The translations under genes and the position numbers were made by a program. Of a DNA stretch of 64,000 nt, positions 50,621 through 58,488 are shown one piece after another. Origin of the DNA: SHVO01 sp050246995 (GTDB lineage Bacteria > Pseudomonadota > Alphaproteobacteria > Rhodospirillales > Rhodospirillaceae); the NCBI GenBank assembly GCA_050246995.1, contig JBFWVA010000015.1, positions 1 through 64,000 of the forward strand, written 5' to 3'. Numbering within the stretch: position 1 is the stretch's first letter; every line of letters starts with the position of its first letter. The notes beneath the pieces are model-generated. The model made no database searches, was not told the origin of the DNA, and saw nothing but the letters and a program-made list of their open reading frames with translations.

Positions 50621-51355
50621 CTAGATCAGGCCTTCGCTCCTGAATGAGACGTGCCCGCCACGGCTGACGATCACATGGTCATGCAGGGTAATGCTGACGG
50701 CCGCCGCCGCGTCTTTGATTTTACGCGTCATCTCGATATCCGCGCGTGACGGCCTCGGATCGCCGCTTGGGTGATTATGCACCATGATAAAAGCGCTGGC
50801 GTTGAGTTCGAGCGCGCGCTTGATCACTTCGCGCGGGTAGACCGGCGTATGATCGACGGTGCCGCGTTGCTGCGCCTCATCGGCGATCACCTTGTTCTTG
50901 CGGTCGAGGTAGATCAACCGGAATTGTTCTGTGTCGTCGTGTGCCATGCGCGACTTGCAGTAGTCGAGAAGGTCATTCCAGGATGAGATGACGTCTGCAT
51001 TGCGCACGCGGGTTTGGAGCGCGAGCTGAATGGACGCCTGGACGGCTTTCAACATAAGAGCGGCGGTGTCGCCTATGCCGTTTACCTCTTTAAGGGCCTC
51101 AGGGCTTGCGGCGAGCACTTCGTCGAAGCTGCCGAATTTCGCCAGCAAAGCTTTGGCGATCGGCTTGGTGTCGCGGCGCAAAATCACGCCGAAGAGCAGT
51201 AGCTCGAGGACTTCGTAGTCGGGAAGATTCTCGGCGCCGGCGTTCAAGAACCGTTCGCGCAACCGGTCGCGGTGACCGTGATAGTGGGGCGCCTCGGTTT
51301 CGGGCTGAACGGGAAGCAGGCCGGAGGACACGTCTTCCATCCCCCCTTTGCCCAT
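50621..51355 (-). CDS. radC: RadC-family JAB-domain protein
   Basis: The 244-residue protein has the N-terminal UPF0758 helix-hairpin-helix region (LPDYEVLELLLFGVILRRDTKPIAKALLAKF, VNGIGDTAALMLKA) and a JAB/MPN domain with the metal motif HNHPSGDPRPSRAD: His193, His195 and Asp206. Despite the name it is not shown to act in radiation repair; the biochemical role is open. ATG 51355 is preceded by GAGGGGGAGC. Confidence 0.93.
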   Translation of the reverse strand: MGKGGMEDVSSGLLPVQPETEAPHYHGHRDRLRERFLNAGAENLPDYEVLELLLFGVILRRDTKPIAKALLAKFGSFDEVLAASPEALKEVNGIGDTAALMLKAVQASIQLALQTRVRNADVISSWNDLLDYCKSRMAHDDTEQFRLIYLDRKNKVIADEAQQRGTVDHTPVYPREVIKRALELNASAFIMVHNHPSGDPRPSRADIEMTRKIKDAAAAVSITLHDHVIVSRGGHVSFRSEGLI

Positions 51356-51521
51356 GTGTTGCTCCCCCTCGTTTGCAGGGCTCAGCGTAACATCATTGCC
51401 GGAGGCAATTGAAGCCGCAACGCCGGTGGCGCGAAAGAAACGCGGTGATTCGAAGCGTTAGAGGATGACGGCTGTGACCCGCGCGGGCAGCGTACGCCGC
51501 CAGGTGATCACCACTGCCATG

Positions 51522-52109
51522 TCAGCACGCGTCCAGGGTCGCAAGCTGCGGCCGCGTGGCCTCATTCCGGCGCAGATCGTAATCGGAAACCAGGAGCACG
51601 AACCGGCCTGTTTCCGACGTTAAAAGAAACGTCGAGGCGGGCAGGGCGCCCTCGGTCACCGGTCCCGTGGAGCAGAATTCCCGCGTCTCAATGCCAAGGC
51701 CCAGGCTTGCGCGCCTGCCGTCCGCTTGGGCCTTCAGCACATCACGGCGAAGCGCGTTGAAACGCGCGGTGTCGGACGCGGCCAACCGGTAGACATGCAC
51801 CGCCATGCCGGGACGCGCGGCGGTCTCCAGGCCGGGCCGCGGCTCCCCGCTGTCATCCGGCGTCAGTCGGAACGGTGTCTTGGTTTGCACTCCTTGCACC
51901 GTGAGCACCGCGTCCATCACCACGCCCTGCGGGCGGGGGCGTATCGCCTCCGGCATGCGAAGCGCGACGCGCAACACCTCCATATCCGTCGTCATGAAAT
52001 CGATGCGTGCGAGATCGGGCAGGGAGCTCAGTGGGATCGACGCGCAGGCGGACAGCACGAGCGCCACGCAGAATAGGAGAACACGCGCGATGGTTAACTT
52101 TACGGCCAT
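51522..52109 (-). CDS. Lipoprotein of unknown function
   Basis: The 195-residue product has a lipoprotein signal with lipobox LSAC (LLFCVALVLSACASIP), so Cys near residue 19 would be lipidated. The mature part has alternating beta-like segments (EVLRVALRMPEAIRPRPQGVVMDAVLTV, ALPASTFLLTSETGRFVLLVSDYDL) and no family I know. It starts 8 bp after the HTH stop on the same strand, so it is the third gene of the DUF2975-HTH operon copy 2. ATG 52109 is chosen because the preceding frame is antisense or shadow. Confidence 0.7.
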   Translation of the reverse strand: MAVKLTIARVLLFCVALVLSACASIPLSSLPDLARIDFMTTDMEVLRVALRMPEAIRPRPQGVVMDAVLTVQGVQTKTPFRLTPDDSGEPRPGLETAARPGMAVHVYRLAASDTARFNALRRDVLKAQADGRRASLGLGIETREFCSTGPVTEGALPASTFLLTSETGRFVLLVSDYDLRRNEATRPQLATLDAC

Positions 52110-52116
52110 TGTGGAC

Positions 52117-52341
52117 TTATCCCTCCGCTGTGTCCGCGTCGGGTTCGTACCGCAGCAGATCGCCAGGTTGGCAATTGAGCAGTTCGCACAGCGCAGACAA
52201 GGTGTCGAACCGCAGGCCGCGCACATGCCCGCGCCTGAATAGCGACAGGTTGGCTTCGGTGATGCCGATTTTCTGGGCCAACTCGCGCGCGCGCATGCCG
52301 CGCTGGGCCAACACGACATCGAGGGTCACGAGGATGGCCAC
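52117..52341 (-). CDS. YozG-type HTH regulator, copy 2
   Basis: The 74-residue Xre-type protein has ELAQKIGITEANLSLFRRG as its helix-turn-helix and CQPGDLLRY at the end, identical over IGITEANLSL and CQPGDLL to copy 1 at 14582. It starts with GTG 52341, overlapping the DUF2975 stop by one base (TAGTG). It likely binds the repeats at 52905-52945 upstream of its operon. Confidence 0.87.
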   Translation of the reverse strand: MAILVTLDVVLAQRGMRARELAQKIGITEANLSLFRRGHVRGLRFDTLSALCELLNCQPGDLLRYEPDADTAEG

Positions 52342-52883
52342 TAGAAGAACCCTGCGTTCTCTTCGGCGATGCGCGCAGCCTCTTCCATCACATGCGCGAT
52401 GACGATGAGCATGAAGCCGATCAGCAGCAGCACCAGGTCGTTGCTGGACACCGACAGCGTCAAGCTCCGCGCACCCGGTGGAAGGCCGATCGACAGCGCG
52501 GCCGAAAGGAGCACGCCGCCGACGGCCGTGTGCAGGGAGGACAGCAGCACTGCCATCGCGCATCGCCGCAGATGCTTTGCGGCGTCGCGTGTGAAGACCT
52601 TGCCGGCGGCGTAGTTCTCGAACAGGCGTGTCAGTTCCCAGAACCCCCAGATCGAGGGCAGGCTGGCGACGGTCAGCGCGCCGATGGCGGCGGCTTGCGC
52701 GGCGGGCGGCAGGTCCCGCACCGGCATGTTGGCCGCCGCGATGCTCGGATGATTCATCAGGTACTCCGGCATCAACAGCACATAGGCAGCGATCAGCGGC
52801 ACAATGCCCCAAGTAAGCACCCGCAGCGCCAGCGCCACATGCCGGCTAAGGTCCTTCAACCGCTCCATGGACGGCGAAACCAT
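52341..52883 (-). CDS. DUF2975 four-helix membrane protein, copy 2
   Basis: The 180-residue protein has four predicted membrane helices (ALRVLTWGIVPLIAAYVLLM, AAIGALTVASLPSIWGFWEL, CAMAVLLSSLHTAVGGVLLS, NDLVLLLIGFMLIVIAHVM) and the hallmark LFENYAAGKVFTRDAAKHLRR, aligning with copy 1. AAGGGGTAACGGGAC precedes ATG 52883. The first loop is longer than in copy 1. It leads an operon with an HTH gene and a lipoprotein gene. Confidence 0.82.
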   Translation of the reverse strand: MVSPSMERLKDLSRHVALALRVLTWGIVPLIAAYVLLMPEYLMNHPSIAAANMPVRDLPPAAQAAAIGALTVASLPSIWGFWELTRLFENYAAGKVFTRDAAKHLRRCAMAVLLSSLHTAVGGVLLSAALSIGLPPGARSLTLSVSSNDLVLLLIGFMLIVIAHVMEEAARIAEENAGFF

Positions 52884-52904
52884 GTCCCGTTACCCCTTCA
52901 AAAA

Positions 52905-52945
52905 TTTTCTGTAAAACAGAAAGTACTTTCTTTATAACAGAAAAG
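52905..52945. promoter_or_regulatory. Tandem operator-like repeats upstream of DUF2975 copy 2
   Basis: TTTCTGTAAAACAGAAA (52906-52922) is a perfect 7-bp inverted repeat with a 3-base centre. A second, imperfect copy TTTCTTTATAACAGAAA follows at 52928-52944. Both lie 22-62 bases before the DUF2975 start, within a short AT-rich island, as the palindrome does in copy 1. Confidence 0.6.
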
Positions 52946-52977
52946 TAAATGCGGTCCAGGCAAGGGGAATAAAACAT

Positions 52978-53178
52978 ATGGAAACGGCGGAAATAGAGAA
53001 AGTGCCGCGGCGCCGGCGGCCTCTCACTCAGGCGGTCGCGCTTGTGCTCCTCGCGGCCTTTCTTTCAAACTGCTCGGCCGGCACGGTCATGAACAGCGTC
53101 CTGGCCGGCACAAAAAACTGGTGCCGTCACGACAATAATGTCTGCCACGTGGACGACCGCTCCCCGCGATACCGCTGA
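52978..53178 (+). CDS. Small lipoprotein-like protein (66 aa)
   Basis: The product has a charged N-terminus (METAEIEKVPRRRRP), a hydrophobic helix (TQAVALVLLAAFLSNCSAG) ending in a possible lipobox, and a short tail with two further cysteines (NWCRHDNNVCHVDD). It diverges from the DUF2975 copy 2 operon and shares its upstream region, so it may be controlled by the same repeats. No strong ribosome site is present, and I know no family. Confidence 0.5.
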   Translation: METAEIEKVPRRRRPLTQAVALVLLAAFLSNCSAGTVMNSVLAGTKNWCRHDNNVCHVDDRSPRYR

Positions 53179-53264
53179 CCGCGGGATGCCAACCGCGCTG
53201 CGCAGCCGCGGCGGTTCTAATTCCATGGCAAAGTCGCGTCGCCGCGAAGAAGGTCTCAAAGAAT

Positions 53265-53513
53265 TTGCTGCGAGCAGCCAGCCGCAAGATCGGCAAAGCT
53301 GAAACTGCGTCGCGGCCGGCACGCAAAGCTGCCGCGAAAGCCGTGACAAAGGCGGCGCGCCGTGCGCTTAAGGAAGCCGCCGCCCGTGCTCCGGTCATCA
53401 AAAAAACCGTACGCCGCGCGATCCCCAAGGTCGCGGCTCAAGCGGGCGACGCGCTGACGACGGCGAAAGACATCGTTGTGAAGGCCCTCAAGAAAAAAGC
53501 TTTCCGCCGCTAG
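53265..53513 (+). CDS. Histone H1-like Lys/Ala-rich protein, possibly frameshifted at the 5' end
   Basis: The 82-residue frame from TTG 53265 is rich in Ala, Lys and Arg (KAAAKAVTKAARRALKEAAARA), like bacterial H1-type DNA-binding proteins. Immediately upstream an ATG at 53225 opens MAKS in another frame; shifting by one base near 53234-53240 would join it as MAKS-RVAAKKVSKNLLRAASRK, which looks like the true N-terminus. So either the gene starts at TTG or a one-base indel, real or artefactual, splits it. It would bind DNA nonspecifically. Confidence 0.5.
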   Translation: MLRAASRKIGKAETASRPARKAAAKAVTKAARRALKEAAARAPVIKKTVRRAIPKVAAQAGDALTTAKDIVVKALKKKAFRR

Positions 53514-53547
53514 CCGGAGAGTAAAGCACGCAGATGGATCGGATATA

Positions 53548-53584
53548 CGGTGGGTCAATAGGGTCACACCCTATTGACCCACCG
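53548..53584. repeat. Perfect 17-bp palindrome, possible terminator
   Basis: CGGTGGGTCAATAGGGT (53548-53564) and ACCCTATTGACCCACCG (53568-53584) are perfect complements with a CAC loop. It lies 35 bp after the H1-like gene. There is no T-run, so a rho-independent terminator role is doubtful; it fits a REP-like element. The GGGTCA string recalls the cores of the elements at 8616 and 14481. Confidence 0.7.
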
Positions 53585-53677
53585 AAAGTGCGCCTCTCAC
53601 GTGAATGCGGCCTTTTATGACCGTGTCGGCCGGGCGTTCGATCTTGGCCTGCGCTTCAAGATGTAGGGGAAGTAAAC

Positions 53678-55261
53678 ATGTATCAACGCTCCATAATCCG
53701 CGCGGCTCTTCTGTCATCGCTCGCGCTTGCGAGCTGCTCGAAGGATGCCCCGGAAAAACCCTACGCCGTTGAGGAAGTCTCGCTGGCCCAAGTCTCGGCT
53801 GATCTTGCGGCCAAGGCGACGACCTCGGCAGCCGTCACGAAGGCCTATATCGACCGCATCAACACCTATAACGCGCCGCTCAATGCGGTGATTATTGTCG
53901 CGCCGGATGCGATGGAACAGGCGACCGCGTCGGATAAGCGCCGTGCCGAAGGAAAAGCGCTGGGTCCGCTCGACGGCGTGCCGATCCTGGTAAAGGACAA
54001 TATCGATGCGGCCGGCATGCCGACGACGACGGGCTCATTTGCCTTGGCGGAAAATCTGCCCGCGCACGATTCGGAGGCGGTGCGGCGCTTGAGAGCGGCG
54101 GGCGCTGTCATTCTCGGTAAGACTAATCTCTCGCAGTTCGCCGGCTATCGTACGACGGGCACCTTCTCGGGCAGCTCCGTCGGGGGAACAGCGCATAACC
54201 CCTATGACCTTACGAAATCGGCGGCCGGCTCAAGCTCGGGCTCAGGTATCGCCATGGCCACCAGCATGGCGGCGGGGGCGCTCGGCAGCGACACCGCAGG
54301 CTCCATTACGGGGCCGTCCAACGTGAATGGCGTCGTGGGTTTGCGCCCGACGACCGGCCTGGTGTCGCGGCGCGGTGTGATCCCCAACACCGAACTTCAA
54401 GATACCACCGGTCCGATGGCGCGTTCGGTGAGCGACGTCGCGGCGCTGTTGACGGTAATGGCGGGCACCGATCCCGCCGATCCGCGCTCGAAGGATGCGG
54501 ATGCGCACAAGGCCGATTATGTTCAAGCTCTCGACAAGGGAGCTCTGAAGGGTGCGCGCATCGGAGTGCTGCGCGGTCTGCGCGGATACAGCGAGATCAT
54601 TGTGCCGACCTTCGATGCGGCCCTCGAAGTACTGAAGGCGCAAGGCGCCGAACTCGTGGAGATCCCCGAAGGCGCGCTTGAGGATCTGACGCCGGAAGCA
54701 TTGACCGCGGAAGCCTGGAATTTCAAACACGACATCGGGGCTTATCTTTCCTCTGCGCCGCAGGCGGTGAAGGTGCGGACCGTGGAAGACCTGCTGGCGT
54801 TCCACACAGCCGACCCGCGCGAGTCGAAAATCGGCGTTCAGTACTGGGAAGAAGCGGCGGCGGCGCAGGGCGGATTCGAGAATCCGGAACGTGTAAAGCT
54901 CGTCGAATATATTCAGCGCAAGGCTGGCCCTGAGGGCATGAACGCGCTGCTCGCGCAGCATAAATTAAGCGCGCTTGTGGCGCCGGCCGGCGGACCTGCG
55001 GACGTCATCCCGGAAGACGGCATCGTAAGACCCTGTCAACGCGAAAAAGGGGCGGCGTCGCTCACGTGGCACGCGGCGATTGGTGGTTATCCCGTGCTAA
55101 CCGTGCCGATGGGCGCCATTGATGGTATGCCGGTTGCGTTGTCGTTCATCGGCGCGCCGTGGAATGACAAAGCCGTTCTGTCCTATGGCTATGCGTACGA
55201 ACAGACCGGTTACAAACGCGTGCCGCCCGAAGCTTATAAGCAAGCCGTAAAACCCAACTAG
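53678..55261 (+). CDS. Lipoprotein amidase-signature hydrolase
   Basis: The 527-residue protein has a lipoprotein signal with Cys20 in LALASCSK. The amidase signature follows: Lys106 (ILVKDNIDAAG), the cis-Ser segment SAAGSSSGSG (181-190), and the nucleophile Ser209 (GSDTAGSITGPS). It resembles the secreted amidase at 33554 in plan but is membrane-anchored. The substrate is unknown. ATG 53678 is preceded by AGGGGAAGT. The aldo/keto reductase gene follows after 32 bp. Confidence 0.9.
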   Translation: MYQRSIIRAALLSSLALASCSKDAPEKPYAVEEVSLAQVSADLAAKATTSAAVTKAYIDRINTYNAPLNAVIIVAPDAMEQATASDKRRAEGKALGPLDGVPILVKDNIDAAGMPTTTGSFALAENLPAHDSEAVRRLRAAGAVILGKTNLSQFAGYRTTGTFSGSSVGGTAHNPYDLTKSAAGSSSGSGIAMATSMAAGALGSDTAGSITGPSNVNGVVGLRPTTGLVSRRGVIPNTELQDTTGPMARSVSDVAALLTVMAGTDPADPRSKDADAHKADYVQALDKGALKGARIGVLRGLRGYSEIIVPTFDAALEVLKAQGAELVEIPEGALEDLTPEALTAEAWNFKHDIGAYLSSAPQAVKVRTVEDLLAFHTADPRESKIGVQYWEEAAAAQGGFENPERVKLVEYIQRKAGPEGMNALLAQHKLSALVAPAGGPADVIPEDGIVRPCQREKGAASLTWHAAIGGYPVLTVPMGAIDGMPVALSFIGAPWNDKAVLSYGYAYEQTGYKRVPPEAYKQAVKPN

Positions 55262-55293
55262 AGCCGGCGCATTCCCGTCTGTAAGCTGCCCGT

Positions 55294-56127
55294 ATGCGCC
55301 AACGGAAATTTGGACATACGGGCCGCGAGACCTCGGTCGTCGGGCAAGGCACCTGGCAGATCGATCATGGCGATCGTGCAGCCGCGGTCGCGGCCTTGCG
55401 CCGCGGGCTCGACGCCGGGATGACGCACGTCGACACCGCCGAGATGTATGGCGACGCCGAACTCATCATCGCCGAAGCCCTCAAGGGGCGTCGCGATGAT
55501 GTCTTCCTCGTCTCGAAAGTTCTTCCGAGCAATGCGTCGCGCGCAGGTGTCATCAGCGCCTGTGAACGATCCTTAAAGCGCCTCGCGACCGATAGGCTTG
55601 AATGTTACCTCCTGCACTGGCGTGGGCGGTTTCCACTTGAGGAGACGATCGCCGGTTTCGAGGAGTTGGTGCGGAACGGGAAAATCCTGTCCTGGGGCGT
55701 CAGCAATTTTGACGAAGAGGACCTGGAAGAGGCGCTGGCGATTTCCGGGCCGGGGCGGATCACCTGCAATCAAGTGCTCTATCACTTGGAAGAACGCGCC
55801 ATTGAACACGCGGTGCTGCCCTGGTGCGAGAAACACGGTGTTGCGCTGGTGGGCTATAGCCCCTTCGGCAGTGGCTCGTTCCCGGAAAGGAGTTCGCCCG
55901 GCGGGCAGGTGTTAGCGAAGGTTGCGGCCAAGCACAATGCGACGCCGCGCCAGATCGCGCTCGCCTGGCTTGCGCGCCGTACCTTCGCTATTCCCAAGAC
56001 CTCTTCGCCCACGCATGCAGTGGAGAACGCCGCAGCGGGTGATTTCGTACTCACATCTGAAGAGATTGCGCAGATCGATGCCGCGTTTCCGCGCGGCCGA
56101 AAGCCGAACGGCTTGCCAATGATCTAG
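55294..56127 (+). CDS. Aldo/keto reductase
   Basis: The 277-residue TIM-barrel reductase has the catalytic tetrad Asp47, Tyr52 (HVDTAEMYGD), Lys75 (FLVSKVLPSN) and His108 (ECYLLHWRG). The NADPH site near the C-terminus is IPKTSSPTHAVENAAAGDF. The substrate cannot be deduced. The stop overlaps the stop of the convergent methionine aminopeptidase gene at CTAG 56124-56127. Confidence 0.93.
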   Translation: MRQRKFGHTGRETSVVGQGTWQIDHGDRAAAVAALRRGLDAGMTHVDTAEMYGDAELIIAEALKGRRDDVFLVSKVLPSNASRAGVISACERSLKRLATDRLECYLLHWRGRFPLEETIAGFEELVRNGKILSWGVSNFDEEDLEEALAISGPGRITCNQVLYHLEERAIEHAVLPWCEKHGVALVGYSPFGSGSFPERSSPGGQVLAKVAAKHNATPRQIALAWLARRTFAIPKTSSPTHAVENAAAGDFVLTSEEIAQIDAAFPRGRKPNGLPMI

Positions 56128-56918
56128 GCGTAAGGCGGCGTATTCCAGCCGTTGGGCGAGAGCGTGAAGATCTCGACGCCCGTTTCCGTCACCGCAACCG
56201 TGTGCTCGAACTGCGCGGAGAGAGACCCGTCGCGGGTGATGGCCGTCCAGCCATCGGCGAGGATGCGCGCTTCGGCTCCGCCGATGTTGAGCATGGGTTC
56301 GATGGTGAAGAACATGCCGGGTTCGAGACGCAAGTCCGTGCCCGGAGCGCCGTAGTGAAGCACTTGCGGCACGGTGTGCATGGTGCGGCCGATCCCGTGG
56401 CCCGCAAAGTCGCGTACGATGGAATAGCCGCGCGCCTCGGCAAAAGACTGGATGGCGTGGCCGACATCGCCGAGCGTGGCGCCGGGCTTCACCGCGCGGA
56501 CACCGCGCATCATGGCCTCGTGCGTCGCCTTGACGAGATCGCGCGCAAGGCGGCTGACGTTGCCTACAAAAAACATACGGCTGGAATCGCCGAACCACCC
56601 GTCAACGATCGGCGTGACGTCGATGTTGATGATGTCGCCGTCTTTCAGCACCAGGTCGCCCGGCACCCCGTGGCAGATCACATGGTTGACGGACGTGCAG
56701 ATGGACTTGGGATAGCCGTGGAAACCCAGCGGGCCCGGGATTGCGCCGTGCGCGAGGTGATAGTCGTGGCACAGGCGGTCGATCTCACCGGTGGTGATGC
56801 CGGGTTTCACGAACGGCGTGATGTAGTCCAACATCTCGGCGGTGAAACGCCCGGCCTTGCGCATGGAAGCAAAAGCATCGGCGCCGTGAATAACGGGCTG
56901 TTGCGGCTTCTTAAGCAT
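56124..56918 (-). CDS. map: Type I methionine aminopeptidase, second of a tandem pair
   Basis: The 264-residue enzyme has all five metal ligands of the family: two Asp in INIDVTPIVDGWFGDSSRMF, His in FAGHGIGRTMH, Glu in MFFTIEPMLN, and Glu in AQFEHTVAVTETG. It removes the initiator Met from new proteins. Its ATG directly follows the TAA of the upstream copy with no spacer, so the two are co-translated. Both share the unusual ending SPxGxxxPPYA. Housekeeping and specialised roles cannot be told apart from sequence. Confidence 0.93.
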   Translation of the reverse strand: MLKKPQQPVIHGADAFASMRKAGRFTAEMLDYITPFVKPGITTGEIDRLCHDYHLAHGAIPGPLGFHGYPKSICTSVNHVICHGVPGDLVLKDGDIINIDVTPIVDGWFGDSSRMFFVGNVSRLARDLVKATHEAMMRGVRAVKPGATLGDVGHAIQSFAEARGYSIVRDFAGHGIGRTMHTVPQVLHYGAPGTDLRLEPGMFFTIEPMLNIGGAEARILADGWTAITRDGSLSAQFEHTVAVTETGVEIFTLSPNGWNTPPYA

Positions 56919-57728
56919 TTAGGCCGCGTAAGGCGGGCAGGTGTAGCCCTTGGGCGAGAGCGTGAAGATTTCGACGCCGGTTTCAGTGACGCCGATCATA
57001 TGCTCGAACTGCGCCGACAGCGACTTGTCGCGCGTGACGGCGGTCCAGCCGTCATCGAGGATCTTGGTATCGTACTTGCCCGCATTGATCATGGGCTCGA
57101 CGGTGAACACCATCCCAGGTTCCAGGACCATGCCAGTGCCCGGGTCGCCGAAGTGCATCACATTTGGCGCCTGGTGGAACACGCGGCCGATGCCGTGGCC
57201 GCAAAAATCGCGTACGACCGAGAAGCGGTGCGATTCCGCGTAAGATTGAATAGCGTGCCCGACGTCACCGAGAGTCGCGCCCGGCTTGATGGCCTGGATG
57301 CCGCGCATCATCGCCTCGTATGTCACTTCCACGAGACGGCGCGCTTTGATTTTCACATCGCCGACATAAAACATGCGGCTGGAATCGCCGAACCAACCGT
57401 CGAGGATGGGCGAGACATCGATGTTCACGATGTCGCCGTCGCGCAAAACCTTGTCGCCCGGAATCCCGTGGCAGACCACGTGGTTGATCGAGGTGCAGAC
57501 TGACTTCGGATAGCCGCGATAGTTCAAGGGGCCCGGGATGGCGCCGTGCTTCACGTGGAAGTCGTGGCACAGGGCGTTGATCTCGTCCGTCGTGATGCCT
57601 GGCTTCACATAGTCGGTGATGTAGTCGAGCAATTCGGCCGTGAGGCGTCCCGAACGGCGCAGAGCCGCAAAAGCCTCCGGACCGTGAATTTCAACATCCT
57701 TGGGACGTCTGATCGCTGCTTCTCTCAT
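56919..57728 (-). CDS. map: Type I methionine aminopeptidase, first of a tandem pair
   Basis: The 269-residue enzyme has the same ligands (NIDVSPILDGWFGDSSRMF, CGHGIGRVFH, VFTVEPMIN, AQFEHMIGVTETG) and is closely similar to the gene that follows, so the two arose by tandem duplication. ATG 57728 is preferred to a GTG at 57746, since no ribosome site supports the latter. Both copies appear catalytically complete. sfsA lies upstream on the same strand after 43 bp. Confidence 0.93.
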   Translation of the reverse strand: MREAAIRRPKDVEIHGPEAFAALRRSGRLTAELLDYITDYVKPGITTDEINALCHDFHVKHGAIPGPLNYRGYPKSVCTSINHVVCHGIPGDKVLRDGDIVNIDVSPILDGWFGDSSRMFYVGDVKIKARRLVEVTYEAMMRGIQAIKPGATLGDVGHAIQSYAESHRFSVVRDFCGHGIGRVFHQAPNVMHFGDPGTGMVLEPGMVFTVEPMINAGKYDTKILDDGWTAVTRDKSLSAQFEHMIGVTETGVEIFTLSPKGYTCPPYAA

Positions 57729-57771
57729 GGCACTTTCTAACTGCACGCGTCGAATGACCTTATCTATGGCG

Positions 57772-58488
57772 CTAGACCGGTAAATCCAAGGTCAACGGCC
57801 GAGCGATGGTTATACCACCCGGGGTAATGTCACAACCATAGCCGATGGCCTCGACTCCTGCCGCCAGGGCCGCCCTAAGGCCATTTTCGTATGTCGGATC
57901 AATGTCTCCCGCGACACGGAAGGTCGCGCAATCGGCGCGTTGAACTAGATAGAACATGACCGCCCGGGCGCCGTTTCTGACCATATCGGTCATTTCCACC
58001 AAATGCTTGGCGCCGCGTTCGGTCACGGAGTCCGGGAATTCGGCCTTGTCGGCGGCCGTAACGCCACGGCGCATCGTTACATTCTTGATTTCGACGAAGC
58101 AGGGCGACCGGCCCGGGGATTCGAGCAAAATATCGATGCGAGAGTTCTTGCCGTATTTCTGCTCCCGCTTGAGGCTCTCGTAACCAGCCAATTCCTTGAT
58201 CTCGCCGGCCGCAATGGCCTCGGCGACGATTCGGTTCGGATGCCCAGTGTTGATTCCCACCAAGGCGCCGTTTACTTCGATCAGTTCCCAGGTGTAGCGC
58301 AGCTTGCGCGCGGGGTCGGCCGCCGGCGATATCCAAACTTTGGAACCGGGCTCCTTCACGGACAGCATGGAGCCGGAGTTCGCGCAGTGCGCAACCACGA
58401 TTTCGCCCGAGGGCAGGCGCACGTCGGCAAAGAAGCGCTTGTAGCGCTGAATGAGGACGCCCTCGATGAGCGGCGCGTGAAACTTCAT
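57772..58488 (-). CDS. sfsA: SfsA-family protein
   Basis: The 238-residue protein has the SfsA landmarks: LIEGVLIQRYKRFFADVRLPSGE, VAHCANSGSMLSVKEPGSKVWIS, GINTGHPNRIVAEAI, RIDILLES...CFVEIKNVTMR (a PD-(D/E)xK nuclease-like core), and FPDSVTERGAKHLVEM. It was named for sugar fermentation stimulation, but the fold suggests nucleic-acid binding or cleavage. Its ATG overlaps the upstream methyltransferase stop by 4 bp. Confidence 0.93.
   Translation of the reverse strand: MKFHAPLIEGVLIQRYKRFFADVRLPSGEIVVAHCANSGSMLSVKEPGSKVWISPAADPARKLRYTWELIEVNGALVGINTGHPNRIVAEAIAAGEIKELAGYESLKREQKYGKNSRIDILLESPGRSPCFVEIKNVTMRRGVTAADKAEFPDSVTERGAKHLVEMTDMVRNGARAVMFYLVQRADCATFRVAGDIDPTYENGLRAALAAGVEAIGYGCDITPGGITIARPLTLDLPV

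Noticed and set aside
56202..57503. 433-codon frame antisense to both methionine aminopeptidase genes
   Set aside because: Opposite both conserved genes; internal similarity between its halves only mirrors the tandem duplication.
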